A stretch of DNA of 64,000 bases from Flavobacterium ovatum (GCF_040703125.1 NZ_CP160035.1:496001-560000); one strand, 5' to 3'. Positions 34,979-44,285 are shown, numbered from the stretch's first letter. Numbers and translations are program-made. Notes: generated from the letters alone by a model not told the origin.

Positions 34979-35728
34979 ATGAAAGTGAAAACTATTTTGG
35001 TGTCACAACCTGAGCCTAAAGTTGAGAATTCTCCTTACTTTGAATTGCAACAAAAGCATAAAATAAAAATTGACTTCAGACCTTTTATCCACATAGAAGG
35101 AGTTAACGCAAAAGAGATTCGACTACAAAAAATTGATCTTAATAATTTTACCGCAATTATTTTAACAAGCCGAAATGCTGTTGATCATTTTTTTAGAGTT
35201 GCAGAAGAAATGCGCTTTAAAATTCCTGAATCCTTAAAATATTTCTGTCAGTCAGAAGCTGTTGCTTTCTATTTACAAAAATATGTAGTTTACAGAAAAC
35301 GTAAAATTTATGTAGGTGCAAAAGATTTTGCTGATTTATCTCCACTTATTAAAAAATACAAAGACGAAAAATTCTTATTACCAGCCTCTGATCAATTGAA
35401 TGCTGACGCACCAAATACTTTAAACAATTTAAAAGTTGATTGGACTCAAGCTACGTTTTACAAGACTGTAATGAGTGATCTATCTGATTTAGCAGACGTT
35501 TATTATGATGTTTTGGCTTTTTTCAGCCCTACTGGAATCAAATCATTATTCAAAAACTTTCCTGATTTTCAACAAAACAACACAAGAATTGCTGTTTTTG
35601 GAAGTACAACACAAAAAGAAGCACTAGATCGCGGACTAAGAGTTGATATTCTTGCTCCAACACCAAACACACCTTCCATGACAATGGCGTTAGAAAAATA
35701 CATTGTTGAAGTGAATAAAGCAAAATAA
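34979..35728 (+). CDS. hemD: uroporphyrinogen-III synthase
   Basis: A 249-residue two-domain protein that closes the tetrapyrrole ring in haem synthesis. The weakly conserved HemD pattern is present: ILVSQPEPKVENSPYFELQ at the start, FTAIILTSRNAVDHFF (about residues 60-75), FLLPASDQLNADAPNTL and DVLAFFSPTGIKSLFKNF near the C-terminal domain. It is co-transcribed with DUF4271 and followed by a terminator. Confidence 0.87.
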   Translation: MKVKTILVSQPEPKVENSPYFELQQKHKIKIDFRPFIHIEGVNAKEIRLQKIDLNNFTAIILTSRNAVDHFFRVAEEMRFKIPESLKYFCQSEAVAFYLQKYVVYRKRKIYVGAKDFADLSPLIKKYKDEKFLLPASDQLNADAPNTLNNLKVDWTQATFYKTVMSDLSDLADVYYDVLAFFSPTGIKSLFKNFPDFQQNNTRIAVFGSTTQKEALDRGLRVDILAPTPNTPSMTMALEKYIVEVNKAK

Positions 35729-35756
35729 TTTAGCAGACTAAATTGCTATACTATAG

Positions 35757-35782
35757 AAACCGCAAGTGATTGCGGTTTTTTT
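35757..35782 (+). terminator. terminator after hemD
   Basis: A 9-bp perfect stem (AAACCGCAA / TTGCGGTTT) with a GTGA loop and T-run, 28 bases after the stop. Confidence 0.88.
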
Positions 35783-35860
35783 ATGCTCTGACTTTTCGAG
35801 AACTAAAACAAAAATCAACCTCCCCTTTAACCCTATTCCTTTTAGTATATATTAACAACA

Positions 35861-35900
35861 TTAGTAAAAAAATCCGTTTCAAAACGGATTTTTTTACTAA
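35861..35900 (-). terminator. long palindromic terminator including the peptidase stop codon
   Basis: TTAGTAAAAAAATCCGTTT and its exact reverse complement flank a 2-base loop. The peptidase stop (35897-35899) lies inside the outer stem, so the hairpin begins within the coding region. Confidence 0.75.
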
Positions 35901-36586
35901 TTCCTTCTGCTCCCACCCATATATATAGACAAATAATACAACAAAGTACCAATAGAGCCCAAAGCAGCAACCACATACGTACGGGCTGCCCATTTCAAAG
36001 AATCTTCAGCCCCGGCATATTCAGCTTGATTAAGCATGTTTTTGTTTTTTAGCCACGCTAACGCTCTATTACTAGCATCATATTCTACCGGCAAGGTCAC
36101 AACTGAGAAAATAGTGGTAACCGAAAACAAAACAATCCCAATCAGTAAAAGTTGCGGAAACGTATTCAATAACAAAATCCCTCCTAGTAAAACCCACTGC
36201 ATATAAGTTGATGCTACATTAACGAAAGGCACCAACTTAGAACGCATCGTTAACCATTGATAACCCACAGCGTGCTGTACAGCATGACCACATTCATGTG
36301 CTGCTACGGCTGCTGCTGCTGCATTCCTTTGATTGTAGACCGATTCACTTAAATTCACCGTTTTATCTACTGGATTGTAATGATCCGTTAATTGTCCCGG
36401 TGTAGAAATTACTTTTACATCATAAATTCCATTATCGGCTAGCATTTTTTGAGCTATTTCAGCTCCGCTCATGTTGTTTTGCAAATGTAATTTAGAGTAA
36501 TGCTCAAATTTACTTTTCAACCTTGAACTCACTAACCAGCTGAAAAGCATAATCAAACCCGCAAGTATTAAATATCCACTTCCCAT
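35897..36586 (-). CDS. YugP-like zinc metallopeptidase (membrane)
   Basis: A 229-residue membrane protein of the neutral zinc metallopeptidase family. An N-terminal helix (about residues 5-20) precedes the zinc motif HECGHAVQH (about 97-105, HExxH with histidines 97 and 101). Two or three further helices follow (about 118-160 and 205-225). The TVNLSESVYNQRNAAAAAVAAHECGHA block is typical of YugP-type peptidases. The substrate is unknown. It is transcribed alone between terminators. Confidence 0.88.
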   Translation of the reverse strand: MGSGYLILAGLIMLFSWLVSSRLKSKFEHYSKLHLQNNMSGAEIAQKMLADNGIYDVKVISTPGQLTDHYNPVDKTVNLSESVYNQRNAAAAAVAAHECGHAVQHAVGYQWLTMRSKLVPFVNVASTYMQWVLLGGILLLNTFPQLLLIGIVLFSVTTIFSVVTLPVEYDASNRALAWLKNKNMLNQAEYAGAEDSLKWAARTYVVAALGSIGTLLYYLSIYMGGSRRN

Positions 36587-36683
36587 ATTTTTTAGTTTTA
36601 GTTTTTATGTTTTAAAATTAAACAGCAAATTCTGAACCAAATTAATAAAATGTCAATTTGGCATCCGTTAAAAATTTCTAAAT

Positions 36684-36728
36684 AAAAAAATCCAAACCCC
36701 AACGATTGTTGAAATTTGGATTTTTTTT
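36684..36728 (-). terminator. terminator after leuS
   Basis: AAATCCAAA and TTTGGATTT with flanking A and T tracts around an 18-base partly paired centre. It lies about 50 bases after the leuS stop and can work both ways. Confidence 0.7.
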
Positions 36729-36740
36729 ATTTTTATCAAT

Positions 36741-36772
36741 CCGTAGAGACGCACTGCAGCGCTTCTCTACGG
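36741..36772. repeat. REP-like palindrome downstream of leuS
   Basis: CCGTAGAGA and TCTCTACGG arms around a 14-base centre CGCACTGCAGCGCT that is itself partly palindromic. The GC content is far above the surroundings. From memory, palindromes built on GTAGAGACGC are frequent in Flavobacterium intergenic regions. Confidence 0.65.
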
Positions 36773-36779
36773 CGCATCA

Positions 36780-39700
36780 CTACCCAACCAAATTGATGAT
36801 TTTTCCTGGAACAATAATCACTTTGTTTGGTGTTCTACCGTCTAATTGTTTTTGAGTACGCTCATCGTTCATTACAATTTCCTGTATTTGATCTTTGGTT
36901 AAATCTAACGGCAATGTCATTGTGAAACGCATTTTTCCGTTGAAAGAAACTGGATATTCTTTTTCAGACTCTACTAAGTGCTTCTCTTCAAAAACAGGAA
37001 ACGGAACCTTAGCAATCGAACCTTCGTGACCCAACAACGACCACAACTCTTCGGCAATATGTGGCGCATAAGGCGAAATCACAATTACCAATGGTTCTAA
37101 AACAGCACGAGAATGGCATTTTTGAGTAGATAATTCGTTCACACAAATCATAAATTGTGAAACCGACGTATTGAAAGAAAAACTCTCAATATCATCTGCC
37201 ACTTTCTTGATGGTTTTGTGCAGTGTTTTCAAATTATCTTTACTTGGCTCTTCTTCAGTCACTATCATTGTATCTTCTTCATAATACAAACGCCATAATT
37301 TTTTCAAGAAACCAAAAACTCCCGAAATACCTGCCGTGTTCCAAGGTTTTGCTTGCTCCAATGGCCCTAAAAACATTTCATAAAGGCGTAGAGTATCCGC
37401 TCCGTAATCCGTGCAAATATCATCTGGCGTTACTACATTGTACTTGGATTTAGACATTTTTTCGATCTCGCGGCCTACAATGTATTTGCCGTTTTCATCA
37501 CAAATAAAATCAGCATTTTTATAATCTTCTCTCCAAGCTTTAAACCTTTCAACATCTAATTCATCAGATGCATTTACAAATGAAACATCAACATGAATTG
37601 GCTGTACATTTTGTCCTTCGATTTTATTTTTTGAAACAAACGTATTTGTTCCTTCCAATCTATAAACAAACGCACTAGTCCCTAAAATCATCCCTTGGTT
37701 AATCAGTTTCTTGAATGGTTCTTCAGTCGGTGCAAAGCCTTTGTCTTTCAAGAATTTATTCCAAAAACGAGAATACAATAAGTGACCTGTAGCATGTTCG
37801 CTACCACCAATGTATAAATCCACACTTTCCCAGTATTTCAAAGCTTCTTGGCTTGCAAATTCAGTTTCGTTATTCGCATCCATATAACGCATCCAGTACC
37901 AAGAAGAACCTGCCCAACCTGGCATGGTATTCAATTCTAATGGAAAAATAGTCACATTATCGATCAACTCAGAGCCAACAACTGACAACTTTTTACTATC
38001 CCAAGCCCAAACTGCTGCGTTTCCTAATGGAGGCAAACCATCTTCGGTTGGTAAATATTTTTCTACTTCTGGCAAAATGATTGGCAAATGTTGCACATCA
38101 ATCATTTGCGGTAAGCCATTTACATAATAAACAGGAAATGGTTCTCCCCAATATCTTTGGCGAGAAAAAACAGCATCACGCAAACGGTAATTGATCTTAC
38201 CTTTTCCTTGGTTTATCTTTTCTAATTCAGCTATAATTGTTTTGGTTGCTTCTTTATACCCTAATCCATTTAAGAAACTAGAATTCTCTAAAACAAAACC
38301 TTCTTTGGCTCCATAAGCTTCGTCCACCCCGCCCTTTGGGCACCCCTCCAAAGGAGGGGAAGTCAATGAAAATATATTCTTGATTTCCTGCATTCCGTTT
38401 TGACCTTTGAAGAAATTAGCAAAAGCAAAATCTCTTTCATCTCCACAAGGAACCGCCATTACAGCACCTGTTCCGTATCCCGCCAAAACATAATCCCCTA
38501 TCCAAACCGGAATTGGTTCTTTGGTAAATGGATGTTCTGCATAGGCACCTGTAAAGACTCCTGAGATGGTTTTTACATCAGCCATACGTTCTCTTTCGGA
38601 ACGTTTTGCCGTTTTATCGATATAAGCCGCAACCGCTTCTTTTTGTTCTGCTGTAGTTATTTGAGCTACTAATTCATGCTCTGGTGCTAATGTCATAAAT
38701 GTGACAGCGAAAATAGTATCAGGACGAGTGGTGAATACCGAAATATTCCCTCTAGCTCCCGAAGGGTAACCTCCTATATTATCTAACTCTATTGTAATCG
38801 TGTCTAGAACACCCGCTAAGTTTCTTATAATTTCTTCGTTTTTAAAACGAATTACTTTAAAACCATTTTCATTTAAAACTCTGATTTTATCTGCATCTAC
38901 TTCAACTTTTTCACCTTGAATCTTACCATCAACTTCAATTACGAGCTTTTTAGAAAGACATACAAAATCAACTGTATATCCTGCAATTGAATGCTGTTGT
39001 TTGAATTTATAATCTAAAGCTTTTGACTTTAAACTTAACCATAATGATTTTTCGGTTTCAGTTGAATTAGCCAAAGGATCTCTAGACCCCATGTTCTCTT
39101 CCCCTTCAGGAAAGGATAGGATAGGAAAACTAACCATCGCTCCAACACTCTTTCCAATCCAGTTGCGCTGACTCTCTTTGATACTTTCGGTCCAATCAAT
39201 GGTATTTAAACCTTGCAACAAACGCTCTGCATAAGCAGATATACGCATGCTCCATTGAGTCATTTTTTTACGTACTACAGGATATCCACCACGTTCTGAA
39301 ACACCGTTGATGATTTCGTCATTAGCCAAAACCGTTCCTAAACCTGGACACCAGTTGACTTCTGTTTCCGCTAAGTACGTCATTCTATATTGCAGTAGGA
39401 TTTCCTCCTGCTGCTCTTTTGCGAAAGCATTCCACTCTATAGCAGTAAAAGCATCGATATTGTCATCACAAACCGCATTTACATTAGCGTTTCCTTCTGT
39501 AGAAATAATTGCTATCAAGGTAGAAATATCTTCTGCCTTGTCTGTGTTTTTATTGTACCAAGAATTGAATAGCTGGATGAAAATCCATTGGGTATGTTTG
39601 TAATAATCCGGATTTGAAGTTCGCACTTCTCTATCCCAATCAAATGAAAACCCAATATTATCTAGTTGTTTTCTATAACCAGCGATTTGATTTCCTTCTT

Positions 39701-40028
39701 TATCAAAGCCTCCGTCAATATTCACACGGGTGGTATCTTCTGGACGTTGACCTGTTTGAATTGCATATTGCTCTGCTGGCAACCCAAAACTGTCATAACC
39801 CATGGGATGCAAAACATTAAATCCTTGATGACGTTTGTAACGGGAATACACATCTGAAGCAATATATCCTAACGGATGTCCTACGTGCAAACCCGCTCCT
39901 GAAGGATAAGGAAACATATCTAAAACATAATGTTTAGGCTTGTCGGAGGAATTAGATGCAGCAAATGTTTTATTATCTGCCCAGTATTTTTGCCATTTGG
40001 CTTCAATTTCGTTTGGATTGTATTTCAT
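36780..40028 (-). CDS. leuS: leucine--tRNA ligase carrying two in-frame insertions
   Basis: A 1082-residue class I synthetase, about 140 longer than I expect for this group. The HIGH motif is HVGHPLGY (residues 48-55) and KMSKS is at 857-861. The CP1 editing domain contains GTGAVMAVPCGDERD (about 520-534). Two insertions stand out: residues about 302-428, a full DUF559 endonuclease-like domain, and residues about 554-568, a translated palindromic repeat (SLTSPPLEGCPKGGV). Both keep the frame and no stop is present, and the flanking synthetase sequence is intact. The enzyme is essential and no second leuS is in the window, so the product is presumably functional with these extra loops. Confidence 0.96.
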   Translation of the reverse strand: MKYNPNEIEAKWQKYWADNKTFAASNSSDKPKHYVLDMFPYPSGAGLHVGHPLGYIASDVYSRYKRHQGFNVLHPMGYDSFGLPAEQYAIQTGQRPEDTTRVNIDGGFDKEGNQIAGYRKQLDNIGFSFDWDREVRTSNPDYYKHTQWIFIQLFNSWYNKNTDKAEDISTLIAIISTEGNANVNAVCDDNIDAFTAIEWNAFAKEQQEEILLQYRMTYLAETEVNWCPGLGTVLANDEIINGVSERGGYPVVRKKMTQWSMRISAYAERLLQGLNTIDWTESIKESQRNWIGKSVGAMVSFPILSFPEGEENMGSRDPLANSTETEKSLWLSLKSKALDYKFKQQHSIAGYTVDFVCLSKKLVIEVDGKIQGEKVEVDADKIRVLNENGFKVIRFKNEEIIRNLAGVLDTITIELDNIGGYPSGARGNISVFTTRPDTIFAVTFMTLAPEHELVAQITTAEQKEAVAAYIDKTAKRSERERMADVKTISGVFTGAYAEHPFTKEPIPVWIGDYVLAGYGTGAVMAVPCGDERDFAFANFFKGQNGMQEIKNIFSLTSPPLEGCPKGGVDEAYGAKEGFVLENSSFLNGLGYKEATKTIIAELEKINQGKGKINYRLRDAVFSRQRYWGEPFPVYYVNGLPQMIDVQHLPIILPEVEKYLPTEDGLPPLGNAAVWAWDSKKLSVVGSELIDNVTIFPLELNTMPGWAGSSWYWMRYMDANNETEFASQEALKYWESVDLYIGGSEHATGHLLYSRFWNKFLKDKGFAPTEEPFKKLINQGMILGTSAFVYRLEGTNTFVSKNKIEGQNVQPIHVDVSFVNASDELDVERFKAWREDYKNADFICDENGKYIVGREIEKMSKSKYNVVTPDDICTDYGADTLRLYEMFLGPLEQAKPWNTAGISGVFGFLKKLWRLYYEEDTMIVTEEEPSKDNLKTLHKTIKKVADDIESFSFNTSVSQFMICVNELSTQKCHSRAVLEPLVIVISPYAPHIAEELWSLLGHEGSIAKVPFPVFEEKHLVESEKEYPVSFNGKMRFTMTLPLDLTKDQIQEIVMNDERTQKQLDGRTPNKVIIVPGKIINLVG
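38325..38369. repeat. palindromic repeat inserted in frame in leuS
   Basis: Two GC-rich hairpins in tandem: GCCCTTTGGGC (38331-38341) and CCCCTCCAAAGGAGGGG (38343-38359). Translated in the leuS frame they give SPPLEGCPKGG. I recall the same nucleotide pattern as a common Flavobacterium repeat. Here it sits inside the editing region after KNIF. Confidence 0.75.
38745..39125 (-). mobile_element. DUF559 (Vsr/PD-(D/E)xK-like) domain inserted in frame in leuS
   Basis: The insertion of about 127 codons follows GAMVSF and ends before ISVFTTRPDTIF, both standard LeuRS sequence. It encodes a whole DUF559 domain: NSTETEKSLWLSLKSKALDY, FKQQHSIAGYTVDFVC (Asp354), LVIEVDG (Glu365, Asp367), then NGFKVIRFKNEEIIRNLAGV. 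The ends carry similar inverted motifs: CCTGAAGGGGAA near the left and, reversed, CCCGAAGGGTAA near the right. No intein splice residues (Cys/Ser start, HN-Cys/Ser end) are seen, so it probably stays in the protein. Confidence 0.8.
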
Positions 40029-40188
40029 CAGAGTGAGGTTCTTAGGTACAAAGACGTTAAGTTTCTAAGTTTTGCTAAATTATAAAGGCACAAATTTACG
40101 TTTATTGTACGAAAGTCAAAACTTTGAACGTTATTAACTTCAAATAAAGAAATACTTTATTATTTTTACGGCATAATTAAAATACACT

Positions 40189-41064
40189 ATGAGTTCTTCA
40201 TTTGAAAAGTTTCAAAAACGCAGATTACTTTCGTCTTATTTCTCAGTTGTTCTAAGTATATTCTTGGTCTTGTTCCTTCTAGGGACGCTAGGCCTTTTCA
40301 TCATTAATTCGAAAAAATTAGCTGATGATTTTAAAGAGAAAATTGCTATGACCGTTTTTTTTAAAAAGGAAGCCACGGATGCTGAATTAAAATCTTTCGG
40401 TTCCGAATTAAAAAAAGCATTATATGCTAAATCTTCGGTTTATGTAACCAAAGAGCAAGCCGCTAAGCAACATACTGATATTATTGGCGAAGACTTCCTG
40501 ACTTTTTTAGGAGAAAATCCGTTGCAAAATTCGTATGACATTCATTTGAAAGCCAATTATGTAGAAAAAGATAGCATTGCACAAATCGAGAGTCAATTGC
40601 GTAAAAACGAACTCATCTCTGACATTGTCTATGACAAACAATTAGTAAACCTAGTTAATGACAATATCAAAAAAGTGAGTATGTGGATATTAATCATCAG
40701 TTGCTTTTTGACTTTTATTGCTGTTTTGTTAATAAATAGCTCTTTACGTTTGTCCATTTATTCGAACCGTTTTATTATTAAAACTATGCAAATGGTGGGC
40801 GCTACTAAATCTTTTATTCGCAAGCCCTTTGTCATGCTTAGTGTAAAACTAGGAATGGTTGGTGCAAGTTTGGCAATCATTGCATTAGCAACCTTATTAA
40901 TCTATGTTGAGACTAACTTTCCCGATCTTGAAATACTTGAAAACAAAGTACTAATTGGCGGCGTTTTCCTAGGGATATTTGGAATTGGCGTTTTAATCAC
41001 TTGGATAAGCACTCATTTTGCTACGCAACGATTCCTAAATTTAAGAACAGACGATTTATATTAA
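40189..41064 (+). CDS. ftsX: cell division protein FtsX
   Basis: A 291-residue membrane protein with the FtsX plan: cytoplasmic start, helix 1 (about residues 17-38), a large extracytoplasmic domain (about 40-165, with KIAMTVFFKKEATDAELKSF), then three helices. The block FIIKTMQMVGATKSFIRKPF (about 192-212) is the FtsX cytoplasmic loop. FtsX works with the ATPase FtsE to control peptidoglycan hydrolases at division; ftsE is not in this window. It is first in the run ftsX-DUF3098-uppP-truB. Confidence 0.9.
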   Translation: MSSSFEKFQKRRLLSSYFSVVLSIFLVLFLLGTLGLFIINSKKLADDFKEKIAMTVFFKKEATDAELKSFGSELKKALYAKSSVYVTKEQAAKQHTDIIGEDFLTFLGENPLQNSYDIHLKANYVEKDSIAQIESQLRKNELISDIVYDKQLVNLVNDNIKKVSMWILIISCFLTFIAVLLINSSLRLSIYSNRFIIKTMQMVGATKSFIRKPFVMLSVKLGMVGASLAIIALATLLIYVETNFPDLEILENKVLIGGVFLGIFGIGVLITWISTHFATQRFLNLRTDDLY

Positions 41065-41153
41065 TTAAGGATTTTTGAATTAATATTTGAGATTCTGGAT
41101 CGAGCTTAAAAGTGCCGATTGGCCAGGTATTTTAGAATTAAAAAAACATAAAA

Positions 41154-41384
41154 ATGAAAAACAACACACAAGAATTTTTATTCGATAAAGTAAATTATAA
41201 AATTCTTTTGGCAGGAATCGCAGTAATTGCATTAGGTTTTATACTAATGTCAGGTGGCGGCAGTGAAGATCCAAATGTATTTAACGAAGACATTTTCAAC
41301 TTCAGAAGAATTCGACTAGCTCCTACAACTGTTCTAATTGGCTTTGGAATCACTATTTATTCTATTCTTAAATCTAGCAAATAG
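41154..41384 (+). CDS. DUF3098 small membrane protein
   Basis: A 76-residue protein with two helices (about residues 15-34 and 56-72) and the conserved loop SGGGSEDPNVFNEDIFNFRRIRLAPT typical of DUF3098. This family is usually found between ftsX and uppP in Bacteroidota, as here. A supporting role in division or lipid-carrier recycling is guilt by association only. Confidence 0.88.
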   Translation: MKNNTQEFLFDKVNYKILLAGIAVIALGFILMSGGGSEDPNVFNEDIFNFRRIRLAPTTVLIGFGITIYSILKSSK

Positions 41385-41427
41385 TCTTCCGTAACTAATT
41401 ACTAGTCTTTACTTTCAAAAAACAAAA

Positions 41428-42213
41428 ATGAATACATTACAAGCCATTGTCCTTGCTATTATTGAAGGAATCACAGAATTTTTACCTGTTTCGTCAACAG
41501 GGCATATGATTATCGCTTCCTCCTTTTATGGGATTGCGCAAGATAATTTCACAAAGCTTTTCACGATAGTCATTCAACTAGGTGCCATTCTTTCCGTTGT
41601 CATCTTATATTTCAAACGTTTTTTTCAATCTTTTGATTTTTATTATAAATTATTAGTAGCCTTTATCCCTGCAGTTGTTTTAGGATTATTGTTAAGTGAC
41701 AAGATTGATGCTTTATTAGAAAGTCCCGTTACCGTTGCCATTTCGCTTTTGATAGGAGGTATTATTTTATTAAAAGTCGATGATTGGTTCAACAACTCTG
41801 ATGAAACTGAGATAACTTATTTGAAAGCCTTAAAAATTGGATTATTCCAATGCCTTGCAATGGTCCCTGGTGTTTCACGCTCAGGAGCTAGTATTGTAGG
41901 TGGAATGTCGCAAAAATTATCTAGAACCTCAGCAGCAGAATTTTCATTTTTCCTTGCTGTTCCAACCATGTTTGGAGCTACAGCCAAAAAATGTTACGAC
42001 TATTACAAAGATGGCTTTGTATTAACCCACGACCAAATTAACTTGTTAATTATAGGAAATATAATTGCTTTTATAGTTGCGCTACTTGCCATTAAAAGTT
42101 TTATTGATTTCCTAAGCAAAAAAGGATTTAGAATTTTTGGTTACTACCGAATCATTGTTGGAATTTCTTTATTGATTATCCATTATTTCATCCATCCATT
42201 GACCATAATCTAA
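41428..42213 (+). CDS. uppP: undecaprenyl-diphosphate phosphatase
   Basis: A 261-residue inner-membrane enzyme that recycles undecaprenyl diphosphate for cell-wall synthesis. The family motifs are [19 protein letters not shown] (about residues 12-30) and [17 protein letters not shown] (about 147-163). About eight helices are predicted. Its stop shares one base with the start of truB (TAATG), so the two are coupled. Confidence 0.95.
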   Translation: MNTLQAIVLAIIEGITEFLPVSSTGHMIIASSFYGIAQDNFTKLFTIVIQLGAILSVVILYFKRFFQSFDFYYKLLVAFIPAVVLGLLLSDKIDALLESPVTVAISLLIGGIILLKVDDWFNNSDETEITYLKALKIGLFQCLAMVPGVSRSGASIVGGMSQKLSRTSAAEFSFFLAVPTMFGATAKKCYDYYKDGFVLTHDQINLLIIGNIIAFIVALLAIKSFIDFLSKKGFRIFGYYRIIVGISLLIIHYFIHPLTII

Positions 42214-42911
42214 TGACGGCAGAAGACTACTTAAACGGACAAATCATTCTCGTTGATAAACCCCTGAAATGGAGTTCCTTTCAAGCAGTGAATAAATTAA
42301 AATATGCTCTAATCAACAACATAGGACTTCCTAAAAAGTTCAAAATAGGACATGCTGGAACGTTAGACCCATTAGCGACTGGACTACTGATTGTTTGTAC
42401 AGGAAAATTTACCAAAATAATTTCTGAAATTCAAGGCCAAGCTAAAGAATACACAGGAACTTTTTATATTGGAGCTACTACTCCATCCTATGATCTAGAA
42501 ACAGAAATAGACCAAGAATACCCTATATCGCATATTAACGAAGCTTTAATACACAAAACTGTAAAGCAATTTTTGGGTGAAATAGACCAAAAACCACCTA
42601 TTTTTTCGGCCATAAAAAAAGACGGTGTTCGATTGTACGAGCATGCAAGGGCTGGGGAAACAATAGAAATTGCTTCCAGAAAGACTACTATTCACGAATT
42701 TGAGATTACGCGAATTGCACTACCAGAAATCGATTTTAGAGTAGTCTGTAGCAAAGGAACCTACATCCGCTCACTTGCTTATGATTTTGGCAAAGCTATG
42801 CGGTCTGGCTCTCATCTTACGGCTTTAAGAAGAACCAAAATAGGCGACTATGATGTTATCAACGCAACAAATATTACTTTATTTGAGCAAAACATCATTG
42901 ACAAATTATAA
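42213..42911 (+). CDS. truB: tRNA pseudouridine(55) synthase
   Basis: A 232-residue enzyme that makes pseudouridine at position 55 of tRNAs. The catalytic motif GHAGTLDPLATGLLIVCTG (about residues 49-67) contains the nucleophilic Asp. GTYIRSLAYDFG near the C-terminus is also typical. It lacks a large C-terminal PUA domain, as usual in this group. It is the last gene of the ftsX run. Confidence 0.94.
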   Translation: MTAEDYLNGQIILVDKPLKWSSFQAVNKLKYALINNIGLPKKFKIGHAGTLDPLATGLLIVCTGKFTKIISEIQGQAKEYTGTFYIGATTPSYDLETEIDQEYPISHINEALIHKTVKQFLGEIDQKPPIFSAIKKDGVRLYEHARAGETIEIASRKTTIHEFEITRIALPEIDFRVVCSKGTYIRSLAYDFGKAMRSGSHLTALRRTKIGDYDVINATNITLFEQNIIDKL

Positions 42912-43467
42912 GCGTACAAAACACATAATAAATTCATATTTGAATTCAAAATGTGCTTCTACTCTCATTTAAAATTCCATTTTTTTTATCTACTGAATAC
43001 CTCAATAGATTAATAATGGGAGATATTTTCATTTCCAAATAGAAAGCGAGAAAATAAATCATACAGTTTTTCGAAGAATTTTTTCATGATGTTAGTTTTA
43101 AAATTGTTAAACAATGACTAAACACACATAAAAAAGCAAATAAGAAAAATAATAGATATGGTTGGCAATCACTAAGATACAAAAATATTTTAAATTAAAA
43201 AAAATATTTTAAAAATTTCAATACTCGAAATATTCAATACCCTTTTGAAACTGTTCCTATATCAGGTTTTTTTTTAAAAATTCATTCTTTAAAAAAAAGT
43301 TTAAGTCTAAAAATCATCGCCGTAAATCAACAAACACACTCAACACAAAAACTATCTTTACAATTCAGACCTGATTTCCATTATATTTATAAAATTTCAA
43401 TATATAAACCCGAAAAAAACCTGTCAAATAATCAAAAATTGTATTTTTATAAAATCAATAGTAATAT
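42912..43467. other. long AT-rich intergenic region
   Basis: About 555 bases between truB and the patatin gene. It is extremely AT-rich with poly-A and poly-T runs. It contains one possible small reading frame (listed separately at 43010-43087). No terminator with a good stem is seen after truB and no RNA family is recognised. Confidence 0.5.
43010..43087 (-). CDS. candidate 25-residue small protein
   Basis: A short frame with ATG at 43087 reading MKKFFEKLYDLFSRFLFGN and then ENISHY and a stop. It would form one amphipathic helix with aromatic residues on one face and lysine near the start. No good promoter element is seen and no family is known, so chance is a real possibility. Confidence 0.25.
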   Translation of the reverse strand: MKKFFEKLYDLFSRFLFGNENISHY

Positions 43468-44247
43468 ATGAGTATAGTAAAAAAGACAATTGGCCTTGTA
43501 CTTTCTGGAGGTGGTGCCAAAGGGATTGCGCATGCAGGAGCAATTAAATTTTTGAACGAAAAAAATATTTATCCAGACAGACTTGCTGGAACTAGTGCAG
43601 GCTCGATTGTAGCTGCACTATATGCCATTGGAAAAACTCCAGGAGAAATTTTGGAATTTTTCCAGTCCATTTATATTTTTCATTGGAGACACTTAACTTT
43701 TAAAAAAGCAGGATTAATTGATTCCGAATCATTTCGAGATAATTTTCATTCTATCTTTAAAGACGCTACGTTGGGCGATTTAAATATTCCTGTGCAAGTT
43801 ACCGCGACTAATATGGTGCGTGGTAGATTAACTATATTTGATGAAAAAACAAAGATTGTGGATGCACTTATTGCTTCCTCTGCTTTTCCAGGCATTATCT
43901 CGCCATATGAAATCAATGGAGAAACGTACAGTGACGGAGGCATCTTAAATCATTTTCCCTCTGATGTTTTATATGGTCAATGCGAAACCATTATTGGAAT
44001 CTATGTTAGCCCTATACAAAAAATAAAAGCGGCAGACTTAAACTCCATCAGAGCAGTAACCACAAGGGCTTTCGATATCTTTTCGGCCAATTCAGACACT
44101 CAAAAATTTACAGTTTGCGATTGGATTATAAAGCCCGAAGAACTAAGCATCTACAGTACTTTTGAAACAAATAAAGCTAAAATGGAAACGATATTCAACA
44201 TAGGATATGAAGCTGCTAAAAATTCATTTTCAGAACTTAATTTGTAA
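43468..44247 (+). CDS. patatin-like phospholipase
   Basis: A 259-residue serine lipase of the patatin family. The oxyanion loop [16 protein letters not shown] (about residues 9-24), nucleophile motif GTSAGS (Ser43) and the catalytic Asp in [10 protein letters not shown] (about 152-161) are all present. This is a full Ser-Asp dyad. No signal peptide is visible, so it is a cytoplasmic or membrane-associated acyl hydrolase. It is transcribed alone before pyrH. Confidence 0.9.
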   Translation: MSIVKKTIGLVLSGGGAKGIAHAGAIKFLNEKNIYPDRLAGTSAGSIVAALYAIGKTPGEILEFFQSIYIFHWRHLTFKKAGLIDSESFRDNFHSIFKDATLGDLNIPVQVTATNMVRGRLTIFDEKTKIVDALIASSAFPGIISPYEINGETYSDGGILNHFPSDVLYGQCETIIGIYVSPIQKIKAADLNSIRAVTTRAFDIFSANSDTQKFTVCDWIIKPEELSIYSTFETNKAKMETIFNIGYEAAKNSFSELNL

Positions 44248-44285
44248 AATTTAGGTCTCGCTATTTCAAAAAAAAAGAATATGAC

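Noticed and set aside
35781..35993. A 70-codon frame on the minus strand
   Set aside because: Overlaps the end of the metallopeptidase gene and two terminators; no independent support.
38745..39125. An intein in LeuRS
   Set aside because: No Cys/Ser/Thr at the first position with a terminal His-Asn-Cys/Ser/Thr, and no Hint-domain blocks; the insert is a nuclease-like domain only.
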